From the NCBI GenBank assembly GCA_905215325.1, contig CAJMPP010000006.1, forward strand, positions 1-64,000: a DNA stretch of 64,000 bases, in the 5' to 3' direction. The notes beneath the pieces were generated by a model. It ran no database searches. It saw only the letters and a list, made by a program, of their open reading frames with translations, and was not told the origin of the DNA. Shown here piece after piece: positions 41,686 through 50,794 of this stretch; the stretch's first letter is position 1, and every line of letters starts with the position of its first letter. The position numbers and the translations under genes are program-made. The DNA comes from an uncultured bacterium (lineage in GTDB: Bacteria > Actinomycetota > Coriobacteriia > Coriobacteriales > Eggerthellaceae).

Positions 41686-42573
41686 CTAGAAGAATACCTT
41701 CGCAGCGTGGTTGTAGAACCCTTCGTCCTTGTAACGCAGAAGGGTGGTAGGTACGTCGCCGCGGCGTACGTACAGGCGGCGCAAAGGTCGATCGAGTTCA
41801 ACTAGTTCGCCGTCTATGAACAGGGTGGCATCGCGATCGTCCTGGTTTTCGGAGAGGTCCATTTCCACGACATCGGACGGAGCCGTGACCACCGCGCGGG
41901 AGTGCAGCGTATGCGGCGCTATGGGGACGGCAACCAGGCCCGTGAAGCCCGGCGCCACCAGCGGTCCGCCCGCTGATAGCGCATAGGCCGTGGAGCCTGT
42001 GGCGCTTGCAACCACCAAGCCGTCGCCGCGCATGTTCGCCAAGTGCGACCCTGAAACGCCCAGCCCGAAGTCGATGATGCGGCCGTTGGCGCCGCGGGTG
42101 ACGGCTACTTCGTTCAACGCGAAGAATTCGCGTGCATCGTTCGGCTCGGCGCCGGCGCCATCATCGGCATAGGGGTCGGCTTCGCCTTCGCACACCACCC
42201 GTATATCCAGGTTCGTGCGAACCTCGTGGGCTGCATCGCCGGAAAGCGCTGCAGCCAGCGGCTCCATGACCCCCGATTCGTTCGGGTTCGCCAAAAAGCC
42301 CAAGCGGCCGTAGTTTATGCCCAGGATAGGCGTGCCGCGGAAGCCCACTTGGCGTGCCGTGCGCAGGATGGTGCCGTCCCCGCCCAACGCCACCGCCATG
42401 TCGACGCCGCGATCGAACAGCTCGGAAAGCTCCGGGGCCGCCAGGGGGGAGGCAAGCTTCGAGGAATCCACCACGGTATAGTCGATTCCCTGTGTGGCCA
42501 GGTACGTTACCAGCAGCAACGATGCATCGATCGCCTGCGAGTTGGAATTATTACGCACGATGAGGATGTGCAT
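41686..42573 (-). CDS. nadK: NAD kinase
   Basis: The 295-residue enzyme phosphorylates NAD to NADP. It has the family signature A-L-G-G-D-G-T-I-L-R, then N-Y-G-R-L-G-F-L-A (close to the usual N-x-G-x-L-G-F-L) and the C-terminal T-G-S-T-A-Y-A-L-S-A-G-G-P. An Asp/Ala-rich insert near 130-145 is not conserved. ATG 42,573 follows AAAGAGG. It is divergent from murJ across about 60 bp. Confidence 0.93.
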   Translation of the reverse strand: MHILIVRNNSNSQAIDASLLLVTYLATQGIDYTVVDSSKLASPLAAPELSELFDRGVDMAVALGGDGTILRTARQVGFRGTPILGINYGRLGFLANPNESGVMEPLAAALSGDAAHEVRTNLDIRVVCEGEADPYADDGAGAEPNDAREFFALNEVAVTRGANGRIIDFGLGVSGSHLANMRGDGLVVASATGSTAYALSAGGPLVAPGFTGLVAVPIAPHTLHSRAVVTAPSDVVEMDLSENQDDRDATLFIDGELVELDRPLRRLYVRRGDVPTTLLRYKDEGFYNHAAKVFF

Positions 42574-42636
42574 GCGGGGCCTCTTTCCGTGTTTGCTATG
42601 ATGAGCAATCATACCATCACGAGAAAGCGCATTTTC

Positions 42637-44373
42637 ATGTCAGACAAGCTCGCACGAGCTCGACACACTCGTTCTGCCGATCTCGCGGCCTCGGCCGCTT
42701 CCCCGCAAACCCAGCAAGCCATACGCAAGGCGGATAACGTATCCGGTGAACCTCGCCCCTCTCGGGGCGGCGCCGACCAAGGGTCCACTGCTGCCATCGG
42801 CGGGTCTGCGGCCCTCATCAGCATCTGCACCATCATCTCCCGCATCACCGGTTTCGCTCGTACCTGGGCCATGGCCTTCGCGCTCGGCTCCACGCTGCTG
42901 TCAAGCTCCTATCAGGTGGCGAACAACCTTCCCAATCAGCTCTACGAGCTGGTCTGCGGCGGCATGATCGTCACCGCGTTTTTGCCGGTATACGTTTCGG
43001 TGAAGAAGAGGCTGGGGCAGCGTGCCGGCAACGAATACGCCTCGAATCTGCTTACGCTGGTGGTGCTGCTGCTTGGAGCGGTTTCGCTTCTGTGCATGTT
43101 GTTCCCCTCGGCGGTCATCTACACCCAAAGCTTCTATTCCGATCAGTCGCAGATGGCCACCTCGGTGTTCTTCTTCCAGTTCTTTGCCATACAAATCGTG
43201 TTCTATGGTTGTTCGGCCATTGTGTCGGGCCTTCTTAACGCAAGCCGCGACTACCTGTGGTCTTCCATCGCTCCGGTGGCGAACAACCTGATCGTCATCG
43301 TCACGTTCTTGGCCTATTCGTTTGTGGCTCCGTATGATCAGCAGTTGGCGCTTTATATCATCGCCATCGGCAATCCCGCCGGCGTGTTCATTCAGATGGC
43401 TATCCAGTTGCCCGCGCTCAAGCGCAACGGTATCCGAATCCGTCCGCGCGTGAACCTGCGCGACCCGGCGCTTCGCGAAACATTGGGAATCGGCGTTCCT
43501 GCGGTGCTCGTTATGCTGTGCTCCTTCGCCATCGTGTCGGTGCAAAACGCCGCTTCCTACAACTTCGCAGATAACGGTCCTTCCATCCTGGCATACGCGC
43601 GTTTGTGGTTCACGCTGCCGTATTCGTTCTTGGCTGTGCCCATCACCACCGCCATGTTCACCGAGCTTTCCGATATGCAGGCAGAAGGGAACATGGAAGG
43701 CGTGAAACGCGGTATCGTATCGGGCACCAATCAGATTCTGTTCTTCATGATCCCGTTTGCGATGTACCTGGCCGTGTTCAGCATGCCGCTGGTCACCCTG
43801 TATCATGCCGGTGCCTTCACCATGGAGAACGTGTCCGCTATCGCCACCTACCTGGCTGTATGGGCCGTTGCCTTGCCTCTGTACGGCGTGAACACGTACT
43901 TGCAGAAGACGTTCTCCAGCCTTCGCCGCATGGGCGTGTTTGCGGGCTTCAATTTCGTCGCTGGTGCTGTGCAGATTGGCTTGACCATGCTCGCTGCCAG
44001 CCATGCCGATGTCGTGCCCATCAGCTCCATTGCCGTTGCCGAGGCGCTGTTTTACTTGGTTCTGGATGTTTGCCTGTTCGGGTATCTGCGACGCACGTTG
44101 GGGCCGTTCGGCTTGCGCTCAGTGGTGCGCGCCTTGGCCACCGCCGTGTTGCTGGGCGGTGCCGGTGCTGCTGCCGGCGGTGCCGTGCTGTGGTTGCTGC
44201 AGACGCTGGTTTCCCCGCTTTCGGGGTCTATCGTGCAGGCGTTGGCGTATGTTGCGGCTGGTGGGCTGGTTGCTTTGGCGGTCACGTTTGTGCCGGCTTG
44301 CAAGCTCAACGTGCCTGAGGCGGCTTTCGTCAACACCATCGTTCGCAAGATCGGTGGGAAGTTGGGTCGGTAG
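42637..44373 (+). CDS. murJ: Lipid II flippase MurJ (MviN family)
   Basis: The 578-residue protein has about 14 membrane helices of the MOP superfamily, typical length plus a 50-residue cytoplasmic Ser/Arg-rich N-terminus. Signature segments are visible: I-S-R-I-T-G-F-A-R, the N-N-L-P-N-Q-L-Y-E-L loop and P-V-Y-V-S-V-K-K-R. It flips lipid II, made by the MurG/MraY enzymes encoded at 57-62 kb, across the membrane. The start is uncertain: ATG 42,637 has only GAGAAAG upstream; ATG 42,601 would add 12 residues. Its 3' end is partly duplicated just downstream. Confidence 0.9.
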   Translation: MSDKLARARHTRSADLAASAASPQTQQAIRKADNVSGEPRPSRGGADQGSTAAIGGSAALISICTIISRITGFARTWAMAFALGSTLLSSSYQVANNLPNQLYELVCGGMIVTAFLPVYVSVKKRLGQRAGNEYASNLLTLVVLLLGAVSLLCMLFPSAVIYTQSFYSDQSQMATSVFFFQFFAIQIVFYGCSAIVSGLLNASRDYLWSSIAPVANNLIVIVTFLAYSFVAPYDQQLALYIIAIGNPAGVFIQMAIQLPALKRNGIRIRPRVNLRDPALRETLGIGVPAVLVMLCSFAIVSVQNAASYNFADNGPSILAYARLWFTLPYSFLAVPITTAMFTELSDMQAEGNMEGVKRGIVSGTNQILFFMIPFAMYLAVFSMPLVTLYHAGAFTMENVSAIATYLAVWAVALPLYGVNTYLQKTFSSLRRMGVFAGFNFVAGAVQIGLTMLAASHADVVPISSIAVAEALFYLVLDVCLFGYLRRTLGPFGLRSVVRALATAVLLGGAGAAAGGAVLWLLQTLVSPLSGSIVQALAYVAAGGLVALAVTFVPACKLNVPEAAFVNTIVRKIGGKLGR

Positions 44374-44417
44374 ATATCGCGCCTTTGATCGGTGGGAAGC
44401 TGGGTCGGTAGATATCG
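44349..44417. repeat. 31-bp direct repeat at the murJ 3' end
   Basis: The block 44,349-44,379, which spans the last murJ codons and stop, is repeated at 44,387-44,417 with one base change, offset by 38 bp. It is a recent slip-type tandem duplication outside the coding region. Confidence 0.85.
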
Positions 44418-44472
44418 TCCGTTTCATAGAGTGGCGCGCTTTGCTTGCCGCTTTCTGAATCCTATGGGTTTC

Positions 44473-44511
44473 AAAGTGCCCTGCGCTTTTTAGAGCGCAG
44501 GGCACTTTTGT
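44473..44511. terminator. Bidirectional terminator after murJ
   Basis: A perfect 15-bp stem (44,473-44,487 with 44,494-44,508) with A residues before and T residues after, so it can work on both strands. The following 44,512-45,105 shows no recognisable gene. Confidence 0.85.
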
Positions 44512-45105
44512 GTTTGGGTTCTTGGGTATGGCCCTTGCTTCTTGCATCCGGCTTGATGCGCGTTGCGGGTTGTTGCCAAGCCTTCGCAGGCTGCTATTTT
44601 GCATGACATTGCCGTGCGCTGCGTGCGTGAGGCCCTCTTTGAGCGAATCGGTGTAACGGATGTGCTGTGCTGCCCCTGCTCCGATTCCTTGTTTGTCGCC
44701 ACTCGTCCTTGCTGCTGCATTTGGTTGGCGGTGCATGTATGTTATGCAGGCCATTTTGCAACCTATCATCACGTCCTCATATCATCATGCGTGCCGGTTT
44801 CTGCGCGCCTTTTTTGGTTGCCGGTTATCGGTGCCGTGATTCCTTCGTTCGGTTCTTGGCTTTGAGGGCCCTCTAGGGCCTGCTGTAATGGTGTTTCTGG
44901 GCAAACTAGTCTTTAATCTGCAAAAATAGGGAAAGCCTATAAGCATAGAAGTAAAACAGGAATCACCGATATGCACCAGGTAAAGCGCAAGTTCGGTAAG
45001 CAATCTGCAAAATCGCTTGCCTCGCATATGACACTGCAAAAGCCCTCGAGCGTGTCCTTGTCCGGAAACGGTATATAGCGCGTGAGCATTGGTCCGAAAC
45101 GAAAA
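44512..45105. other. Gene-poor stretch between the murJ and DUF1846 terminators
   Basis: About 590 bp with lower GC than its surroundings. Open frames on both strands have no ribosome binding site or recognisable product. It lies between two convergent terminators and may be remnant DNA. Confidence 0.4.
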
Positions 45106-45133
45106 ACGCCCCGCGAGCAACCTCGCGGGGCGT
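45106..45133 (-). terminator. Intrinsic terminator of the DUF1846 gene
   Basis: A perfect 12-bp stem (45,106-45,117 with 45,122-45,133) with a CAAC loop and five T on the minus strand. Confidence 0.9.
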
Positions 45134-45176
45134 GAGTGCTTTGACGATGAGCGTCAAGCAAATATGCAGTTAGCTC

Positions 45177-46658
45177 CTACTTGTGGAAATACCTGCGCTG
45201 CTCGTATTTCGGCTCGCAGCAGATGTTGATGCCGAGCGTGCGGTAGAGCTTCTCGTCGGTGGGGCTCAAGATCACGCTGAAGAACGCATCGCAGCCGCGC
45301 AGCTGATCGGCTGCATCTACCAGCTGCTTGGCAATCGGGTCGGTGGCGCTGGACACGGAAAGCGCCAGCAGCGTCTCGTCGGAATGCAAGCGCGGGTTCT
45401 TCGCATGCAGCGTGGACGTCTTCAGTTCGCAGATCGGCTCGATGACCTCGTCGGAGATGACGAAAAGATCTTCGTCGACGCCCGCCACACCTTTGAGTGC
45501 GTTCATGAGCAGCGAAGAAGCTGCGCCCAGCAAATCGGACGTCTTGCCGGTGACCACGTGGCCATCGGGCAGCACCATGGCGCCGGCCGGCGCGCCGGTG
45601 GCCTCGGCCTTGAGCAAGGCGGCCGAGCGTGCGGGCGAGAAGTTCGTGTCCACGCCCACCTGGTTCATCAGCAGCTCAAGATGCTCCACGTATTCGTGAT
45701 GCAAACCGGTGCGGCGCTCGTCGACTGCGGCCTGGAAGTAGCGGCGGACGATCTCCATTTTCGCGGCCTCGCGCACGGCCTCATCGTCCACGATGGCCAT
45801 GCCTGCCATGTTCACGCCCATGTCGGTGGGAGACTGGTAGGGGCTGGTACCCAGGATGCGCTCCATCATAGCCTTGAGCACCGGGAAGATCTCGACGTCA
45901 CGGTTATAGTTGACGGTGGTTTCGCCGTATGCCTCAAGATGGAAGGGGTCGATGGTGTTGGCGTCGTCCAAGTCGACGGTTGCGGCCTCGTACGCCACAT
46001 TCACCGGATGCTTGAGCGGAAGGTTCCAAATAGGGAAGGTCTCGTACTTCGCATAGCCCGCTTCAACGCCGCGCTCATGCTCGTGGTAGAGCTGGGAGAG
46101 GCATGTGGCCATCTTGCCGGAACCCGGGCCGGGGGCGGTGACCACTACCAAGGGGTGCGTGGTTTCAACGAACTCGTTTTTGCCGTAGCCCTCCGACGAG
46201 ACGATGCGCGCGGTATCGTAGGGATACCCGGCGATGGGGTAGTGCAGGTAGCTTTTGATGCCCAGGCTGTCTAGGCGATGACGGAACGCCAGCGCGTTGG
46301 GCTGGTTCTCGAAGCGGGTGATCACCACGCCGGCCGTGGCGAACCCCATGGAGCGGAAGATATCCAGCAGGCGCAGGACGTCTTCATCATAGGTGATGCC
46401 CAAATCGCCGCGCACCTTGTTCTTCTCGATATCGTTGGCGTTGATGGCGATGATGATCTCAACGTCTTCTGCCATCTGCTGCAGCATGCGGATCTTGCTG
46501 TCAGGCTGAAAGCCGGGCAACACGCGCGAGGCATGGTAGTCATCGAACAGCTTGCCGCCGAACTCCAGGTACAGCTTGCCGCCGAACTGGCCGATCCTCT
46601 CTCGGATATGCTCAGCCTGCAAAGCCAGGTATTTATCGTTGTCGAAACCGATGCGCAT
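45177..46658 (-). CDS. DUF1846 family protein
   Basis: The 493-residue cytoplasmic protein belongs to DUF1846, a family common in anaerobic Firmicutes and Coriobacteriia. The typical opening M-R-I-G-F-D-N-D-K-Y-L-x-x-Q and a G-P-G-S-G-K-M-A-T-C-L-S-Q nucleotide-binding-like loop near 175-188 are visible. The length is normal for the family. The biochemical function is not established; an NTP-dependent activity can be guessed from the loop. It is monocistronic, with its own terminator, and lies opposite pyrG. CCATGGAAAGGGGTTG-type sequence with AAAGGGG lies upstream of the ATG. Confidence 0.88.
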   Translation of the reverse strand: MRIGFDNDKYLALQAEHIRERIGQFGGKLYLEFGGKLFDDYHASRVLPGFQPDSKIRMLQQMAEDVEIIIAINANDIEKNKVRGDLGITYDEDVLRLLDIFRSMGFATAGVVITRFENQPNALAFRHRLDSLGIKSYLHYPIAGYPYDTARIVSSEGYGKNEFVETTHPLVVVTAPGPGSGKMATCLSQLYHEHERGVEAGYAKYETFPIWNLPLKHPVNVAYEAATVDLDDANTIDPFHLEAYGETTVNYNRDVEIFPVLKAMMERILGTSPYQSPTDMGVNMAGMAIVDDEAVREAAKMEIVRRYFQAAVDERRTGLHHEYVEHLELLMNQVGVDTNFSPARSAALLKAEATGAPAGAMVLPDGHVVTGKTSDLLGAASSLLMNALKGVAGVDEDLFVISDEVIEPICELKTSTLHAKNPRLHSDETLLALSVSSATDPIAKQLVDAADQLRGCDAFFSVILSPTDEKLYRTLGINICCEPKYEQRRYFHK

Positions 46659-47082
46659 GGGCGCAACCCCTTTCCATGACGGTAGGTTTAACCGAACCAG
46701 TATAAGGCTCGCGCGCGAAAGCGAGAAGAGAAGCGACCATCAACACGTGAAATGCGGAGATGAAGCCCTATCGATCGTGTTCGCCGAAGATGGTGAAGGA
46801 GGGCGAAATGGCTCGTCCTCGGGTCCGGTGTGATGACGCTTGGCTTCGCTGGGCCGGTTCCGCAAAAGCCCATTAAGCGGTGCCGTCGCCCTTGCCGTCC
46901 ATCTCGTTTCAGTTTGGTTTCCCCTCTGTTAAAAGGCTAGTGTCGTGCTAGGGGAGAAGTTGCGCGGCGCGTACAATAAGCCAACGTTTGGAGTTTGCCG
47001 TTGGCGTGCTGCAGGCGTATCGGCCTTGGCGCAGCGCGATCGGCGGTGGGGAAATACCGGTTTCTAAGCGCGAAGGAGAGCT
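46659..47082. other. Intergenic region before pyrG
   Basis: No gene is recognised in about 420 bp. TACAAT at 46,972-46,977 could be the pyrG -10 box but has no good -35. GAAGGAGAGCT precedes the pyrG ATG. Confidence 0.35.
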
Positions 47083-48684
47083 ATGGCCAAGCATATTTTC
47101 GTAACCGGCGGCGTCGTGTCGTCTTTGGGTAAGGGCATCACGGCGGCTTCCCTGGGGCATTTGCTGAAGGCCCGCGGCTACAAGGTGACCATGCAGAAGA
47201 TGGACCCGTACCTCAACGTGGACCCGGGTACCATGAGCCCGTTCCAGCATGGTGAGGTCTTCGTCACCGAAGACGGTCACGAAGGCGATCTTGACCTGGG
47301 GCATTACGAGCGATTCATCGACGAGAACCTGTCCCGCGAATCGAACTTCACACAGGGATCCATTTACAAGACCCTGATCGCCCGCGAGCGCCGCGGCGAC
47401 TTCCTCGGCGGCACCGTGCAAGTGATCCCGCACGTAACCGAGGCTATCAAGGAGCGTCTGCGCCGCATCGCCGACCAGTCCGGCTCCGACATCGTCATCT
47501 CCGAGATCGGCGGCACCATCGGCGACATCGAGTCCCAGCCGTTCATCGAGGCGGCGCGTCAGTTCAGGAAGGAAAAGGAGCGCGGCGACGTTCTGTTCAT
47601 CCATGTCACGCTGGTACCCTACATCGCCGCAGCCCACGAGGTGAAGACCAAGCCCACGCAGCATTCCGTCAAGGAGCTGCGCTCCATCGGCGTGCAGCCC
47701 GACTTCATCGTCTGCCGCAGCGACCATGAGATCTCGGACAAGGTCCGCGAGAAGATCGCCTTGTTCTGCGACGTGCGACCCGACGAGGTGCTCGCGTGCA
47801 CCGATAGCCCTTCCATCTACGAGGTGCCCTTCGGCCTGTACGACCAGCGTTTCGACGTGAAGGTGCTCGAACGCCTGGGTCTTCCCGAGCGCCAGATCGA
47901 TCTGAGCCCCTTGCGCTCGTTCGTGGATGCGGCCGCCCACGTGGAGCATGACTGCGACGTGGCCATCGTCGGCAAGTACACGAGCCTTCCCGATGCGTAC
48001 CTTTCGGTCATCGAGGCGCTGCATCATGCGGGCGTGTACAACAATACCCAGGTCAACGTGCATCTTATCGATGGCGAGGAGCTCAACGACGGTAACGTCG
48101 AAGAGGTGCTGGGGTCCATGGACGGCATCCTGGTGCCTGGCGGCTTCGGCCAGCGCGCCTTCGAGGGCAAGATCTGTGCGGTGCGCTACGCCCGTTCCCA
48201 TGACGTGCCGTTTTTGGGTATCTGCCTGGGGATGCAGGCGGCGGTGTGCGAGTTCGCGCGCGATGTGGCGGGCATGCCCGGCGCGACGTCGGCGGAGTTC
48301 GATGAGAACGCAGAGTTCCCCGTCATCGACCTGATGCCCGAGCAGGAGGACGTCGAGGACAAGGGCGGCACCATGCGACTGGGCGCCTACCCGTGCAAAG
48401 TCGCCCCTGCATCCATGGCCTTCAAGGCTTACGGCGAGGAGCTTATCTACGAGCGCCATCGTCATCGCTATGAGGTGAACAACGCGTTCCGCGATCGTTT
48501 GGCGGAGGCGGGCCTGGTCATCTCCGGTGTTTCCCCTGATGATCGCCTGGTGGAGATGATCGAGCTGCCCGACCATCCGTGGTTCGTGGCAAGTCAGGGC
48601 CACCCTGAGTTCAAAAGCCGTCCCACCAGGCCACACCCCTTGTTCCGCGATTTCGTCGCCGCAGCCCTTGAGCACCGCGAGTAG
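47083..48684 (+). CDS. pyrG: CTP synthase
   Basis: The 533-residue enzyme aminates UTP to CTP with glutamine and ATP. The N-terminal synthase domain begins K-H-I-F-V-T-G-G-V-V-S-S-L-G-K-G-I, followed by K-M-D-P-Y-L-N-V-D-P-G-T-M and the E-x-G-G-T-x-G-D-I-E loop. The C-terminal class I glutaminase has L-G-I-C-L-G-M-Q (nucleophile Cys) and G-H-P-E-F-K-S-R-P. Its length is normal. A terminator follows, and xerD begins about 140 bp downstream. Confidence 0.97.
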   Translation: MAKHIFVTGGVVSSLGKGITAASLGHLLKARGYKVTMQKMDPYLNVDPGTMSPFQHGEVFVTEDGHEGDLDLGHYERFIDENLSRESNFTQGSIYKTLIARERRGDFLGGTVQVIPHVTEAIKERLRRIADQSGSDIVISEIGGTIGDIESQPFIEAARQFRKEKERGDVLFIHVTLVPYIAAAHEVKTKPTQHSVKELRSIGVQPDFIVCRSDHEISDKVREKIALFCDVRPDEVLACTDSPSIYEVPFGLYDQRFDVKVLERLGLPERQIDLSPLRSFVDAAAHVEHDCDVAIVGKYTSLPDAYLSVIEALHHAGVYNNTQVNVHLIDGEELNDGNVEEVLGSMDGILVPGGFGQRAFEGKICAVRYARSHDVPFLGICLGMQAAVCEFARDVAGMPGATSAEFDENAEFPVIDLMPEQEDVEDKGGTMRLGAYPCKVAPASMAFKAYGEELIYERHRHRYEVNNAFRDRLAEAGLVISGVSPDDRLVEMIELPDHPWFVASQGHPEFKSRPTRPHPLFRDFVAAALEHRE

Positions 48685-48745
48685 TTAGACGGGTTCCGGG
48701 GTTCGGACTAAACCGGTTGAAGGTTTACATAATGTTGTTGTTGCG

Positions 48746-48773
48746 AAAAGGCCGCCGAATCGGGCGGCCTTTT
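48746..48773 (+). terminator. Terminator after pyrG
   Basis: An 11-bp stem (48,746-48,756 with 48,763-48,773) with A residues on the left and T on the right, loop of six. Confidence 0.85.
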
Positions 48774-48822
48774 CCGCGTGATGGGGTATATAAGGATGGG
48801 CCGAGAGGGAAGGAAAGCGCAA

Positions 48823-49746
48823 GTGGACGAGAGCATCGATACCGACGATTTGATTGATTTGGCGGCGGAATACATCGCTTACCTGCGCATCGAGCGCGGC
48901 AGCTCGCCGCGTACCATCGAGGCCTACGAGGCCGATTTGGAAACCTACCGGGACTTCATGTCCTCGCAGGGCATCGAGAAGCTCTCGCAGGTGTCGCGCG
49001 AGTCCATCGTGGCGTATCAGGAGCATCTGTTCGCGCAAGGTTACGCGGCTTCCACGGTGTGCCGAAGAGCTTCGGTGGTGAAGGGCTTTCACCGGTTTTG
49101 CGTGGCCGAGGATTACGCCGAAAGCAACCCCGCGGCGGGGCTGCCGTTGCCCAAGACCCCGGAGCGCCTGCCCGATGTTTTGTCGATCGACCAGGTGCAA
49201 CGCTTGTTTGAAGAGCTTGAGGGGCAGGAGGGCGGTCCCGCGGCCGTGCGTAACCGCGCCATGCTCGAGGTGCTCTACGGATGCGGTCTGCGCGTCAGCG
49301 AGCTGTGCGGTCTCGACCGGTCCGACGTGGTGCTCGACCAGGGGTATCTGCTCGTGCTCGGCAAGGGCGGCAAGCAGCGCATCTCCCCGATATCGGGTGA
49401 GGCGGCCATTGCATTGGGCGACTATCTGGCGAACGCGCGCCCGCAGCTATGCAAGCCTTACGCCAAACCCACCGATGCTGTGTTCCTGAACGCTCGCGGC
49501 GGCCGCCTGACGCGCCAAAGCGTGTTCAAGGTGGTGGCGCGCGCGGGTCTTGCCATCGGCGTTGGCAACCTGCATCCGCACACACTGCGCCATTCGTTTG
49601 CCACGCATATGCTGCAGGGCGGGGCGGACTTGCGGGTTATCCAAGACATCTTGGGGCATTCCGATATCTCCACCACGCAGGTGTACACCCACGTCGATCG
49701 CAGCCACCTGCGCGAGGAATACCTGCACGCGCACCCGCGTGCCTAA
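48823..49746 (+). CDS. xerD: Tyrosine recombinase XerD
   Basis: The 307-residue recombinase resolves chromosome dimers at dif. It has the SAM-like N-terminal domain (A-E-Y-I-A-Y-L-R-I-E-R-G-S-S-P-R-T-I-E-A-Y). The catalytic set R in G-C-G-L-R-V-S-E-L, K in G-K-G-G-K-Q-R, H-x-L-R-H-S-F-A-T-H-M, H in L-G-H-S-D-I-S-T-T and Y in V-Y-T-H-V is complete. The length equals XerD proteins, and unlike the element integrase it lacks an arm-binding domain. GTG 48,823 has GGAAGG 9 nt upstream; ATG 48,796 is possible. Confidence 0.92.
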   Translation: MDESIDTDDLIDLAAEYIAYLRIERGSSPRTIEAYEADLETYRDFMSSQGIEKLSQVSRESIVAYQEHLFAQGYAASTVCRRASVVKGFHRFCVAEDYAESNPAAGLPLPKTPERLPDVLSIDQVQRLFEELEGQEGGPAAVRNRAMLEVLYGCGLRVSELCGLDRSDVVLDQGYLLVLGKGGKQRISPISGEAAIALGDYLANARPQLCKPYAKPTDAVFLNARGGRLTRQSVFKVVARAGLAIGVGNLHPHTLRHSFATHMLQGGADLRVIQDILGHSDISTTQVYTHVDRSHLREEYLHAHPRA

Positions 49747-50028
49747 GCTTCAAAGGCAAAGACGCAAGCGCCGGCCGGCTTGGCGGCGGTTCGCAGTGCG
49801 CTCAGGCGTGCGTTGCTTGCGTTGGATAAGCCGGTGTGCGCCCAAGTCCTGCTGACGCCGTGTGCCCCGGCGCCTTCCCTTGCGGCCCAAGCATGACAAA
49901 GTCCTGCAACCGTTTGCAACCGGTCCTGCTACCGGTTAAAAGCGGTCACCGGCTTCGCTTCCCGCAATGCATCGGCGGGCAACGGGCAACGCCTCTCGCA
50001 GCGCGGCGGCAGCCATCGCGCCAACGCC

Positions 50029-50107
50029 TCCCACTTTGTCCCACTCATCCCACATCGCCCCACGCCACCGAATCCGCACAAATGCAATCCCACTTCATCC
50101 CACCCCA
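50029..50107 (-). promoter_or_regulatory. Two upstream clusters of MraZ-type boxes
   Basis: Read on the minus strand, TGGGA/TGGGG boxes occur at 50,029, 50,039, 50,048 and 50,058 (spacers 5, 4 and 5 bp) and again at 50,088, 50,098 and 50,103 (spacers 5 and 0). E. coli MraZ binds TGGGA repeats with 5-bp spacers. The flanking 49,747-50,262 region has no recognisable gene. Confidence 0.5.
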
Positions 50108-50262
50108 TTTTCGCCCTAACGCAAATCTATATATTGTGGTTGGCGAACCACCTTGCGCACCATATGGAAACCACCCCTGAAAACACCTGTTTTACGAATG
50201 AATCAGGCAGGTTACAAGGGGTCAACGCCTGCGCAAAACCGCCTAAAACGTGCCGCAAGATG

Positions 50263-50291
50263 TTGCGAAGTGGGATGAAGTGGGGTAGAAT
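50263..50291 (+). promoter_or_regulatory. mraZ promoter with MraZ boxes in the spacer
   Basis: TTGCGA (50,263-50,268), 17 bp, TAGAAT (50,286-50,291). The spacer holds TGGGA (50,271-50,275) and TGGGG (50,281-50,285), 5 bp apart. MraZ bound here would block RNA polymerase, giving the autoregulation known for mraZ. Confidence 0.7.
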
Positions 50292-50335
50292 CCCAAACAC
50301 CGAACGGAGCAAACGAAAAGCAGCGGAAGGAAGGC

Positions 50336-50785
50336 ATGGCAGAAGGCGTCGACAAGCCGATCGACATGAACGGCTCCTACCGACACAAGGTAGACGCCAA
50401 GGGCCGCATGTCCTTGCCCGCCGCGTTTCGCAAGGTCCTTTCGGAAGATCTGGTGGTAACCCTCAGTCCCGATGACGAGTGCCTGTACGCATTCGAGCCT
50501 CAGGCGTTCGAGGACTGGATCGTGTCGCTGTTCGATAGCAAGTTCGGCGGCTACGACCCCACGTCCAAGGCCCACGTCGGCTTGCGCCGCAAGCTGAAGA
50601 GCCGCGCCAACAACGTCAGCGTCGACAACGCCGGGCGCATCGGCATCCCCGCCGAGCTGCGTCAGAAGGCCGGCATCGACAAGGACGTCGTCGCATTGGG
50701 CAACACGGGCTACTTCGAGATCTGGGACGCAAAGCGCTTCGATGAGCAGGATGACGACATCGACTTGAGCGTGTTGTTCAGCTAA
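50336..50785 (+). CDS. mraZ: Transcriptional regulator MraZ
   Basis: The 149-residue protein has two AbrB-like half domains: M-N-G-S-Y-R-H-K-V-D-A-K-G-R-M-S-L-P-A-A-F-R (11-32) and the second D-N-A-G-R-I-G-I-P-A-E-L-R (near 99-111). MraZ forms a ring and represses the dcw cluster, of which it is the first gene. GGAAGGAAGG precedes ATG 50,336; Met11 would give the more usual length and is an alternative start. It is followed 9 bp later by rsmH. Confidence 0.92.
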   Translation: MAEGVDKPIDMNGSYRHKVDAKGRMSLPAAFRKVLSEDLVVTLSPDDECLYAFEPQAFEDWIVSLFDSKFGGYDPTSKAHVGLRRKLKSRANNVSVDNAGRIGIPAELRQKAGIDKDVVALGNTGYFEIWDAKRFDEQDDDIDLSVLFS

Positions 50786-50794
50786 TCGGAAGGC

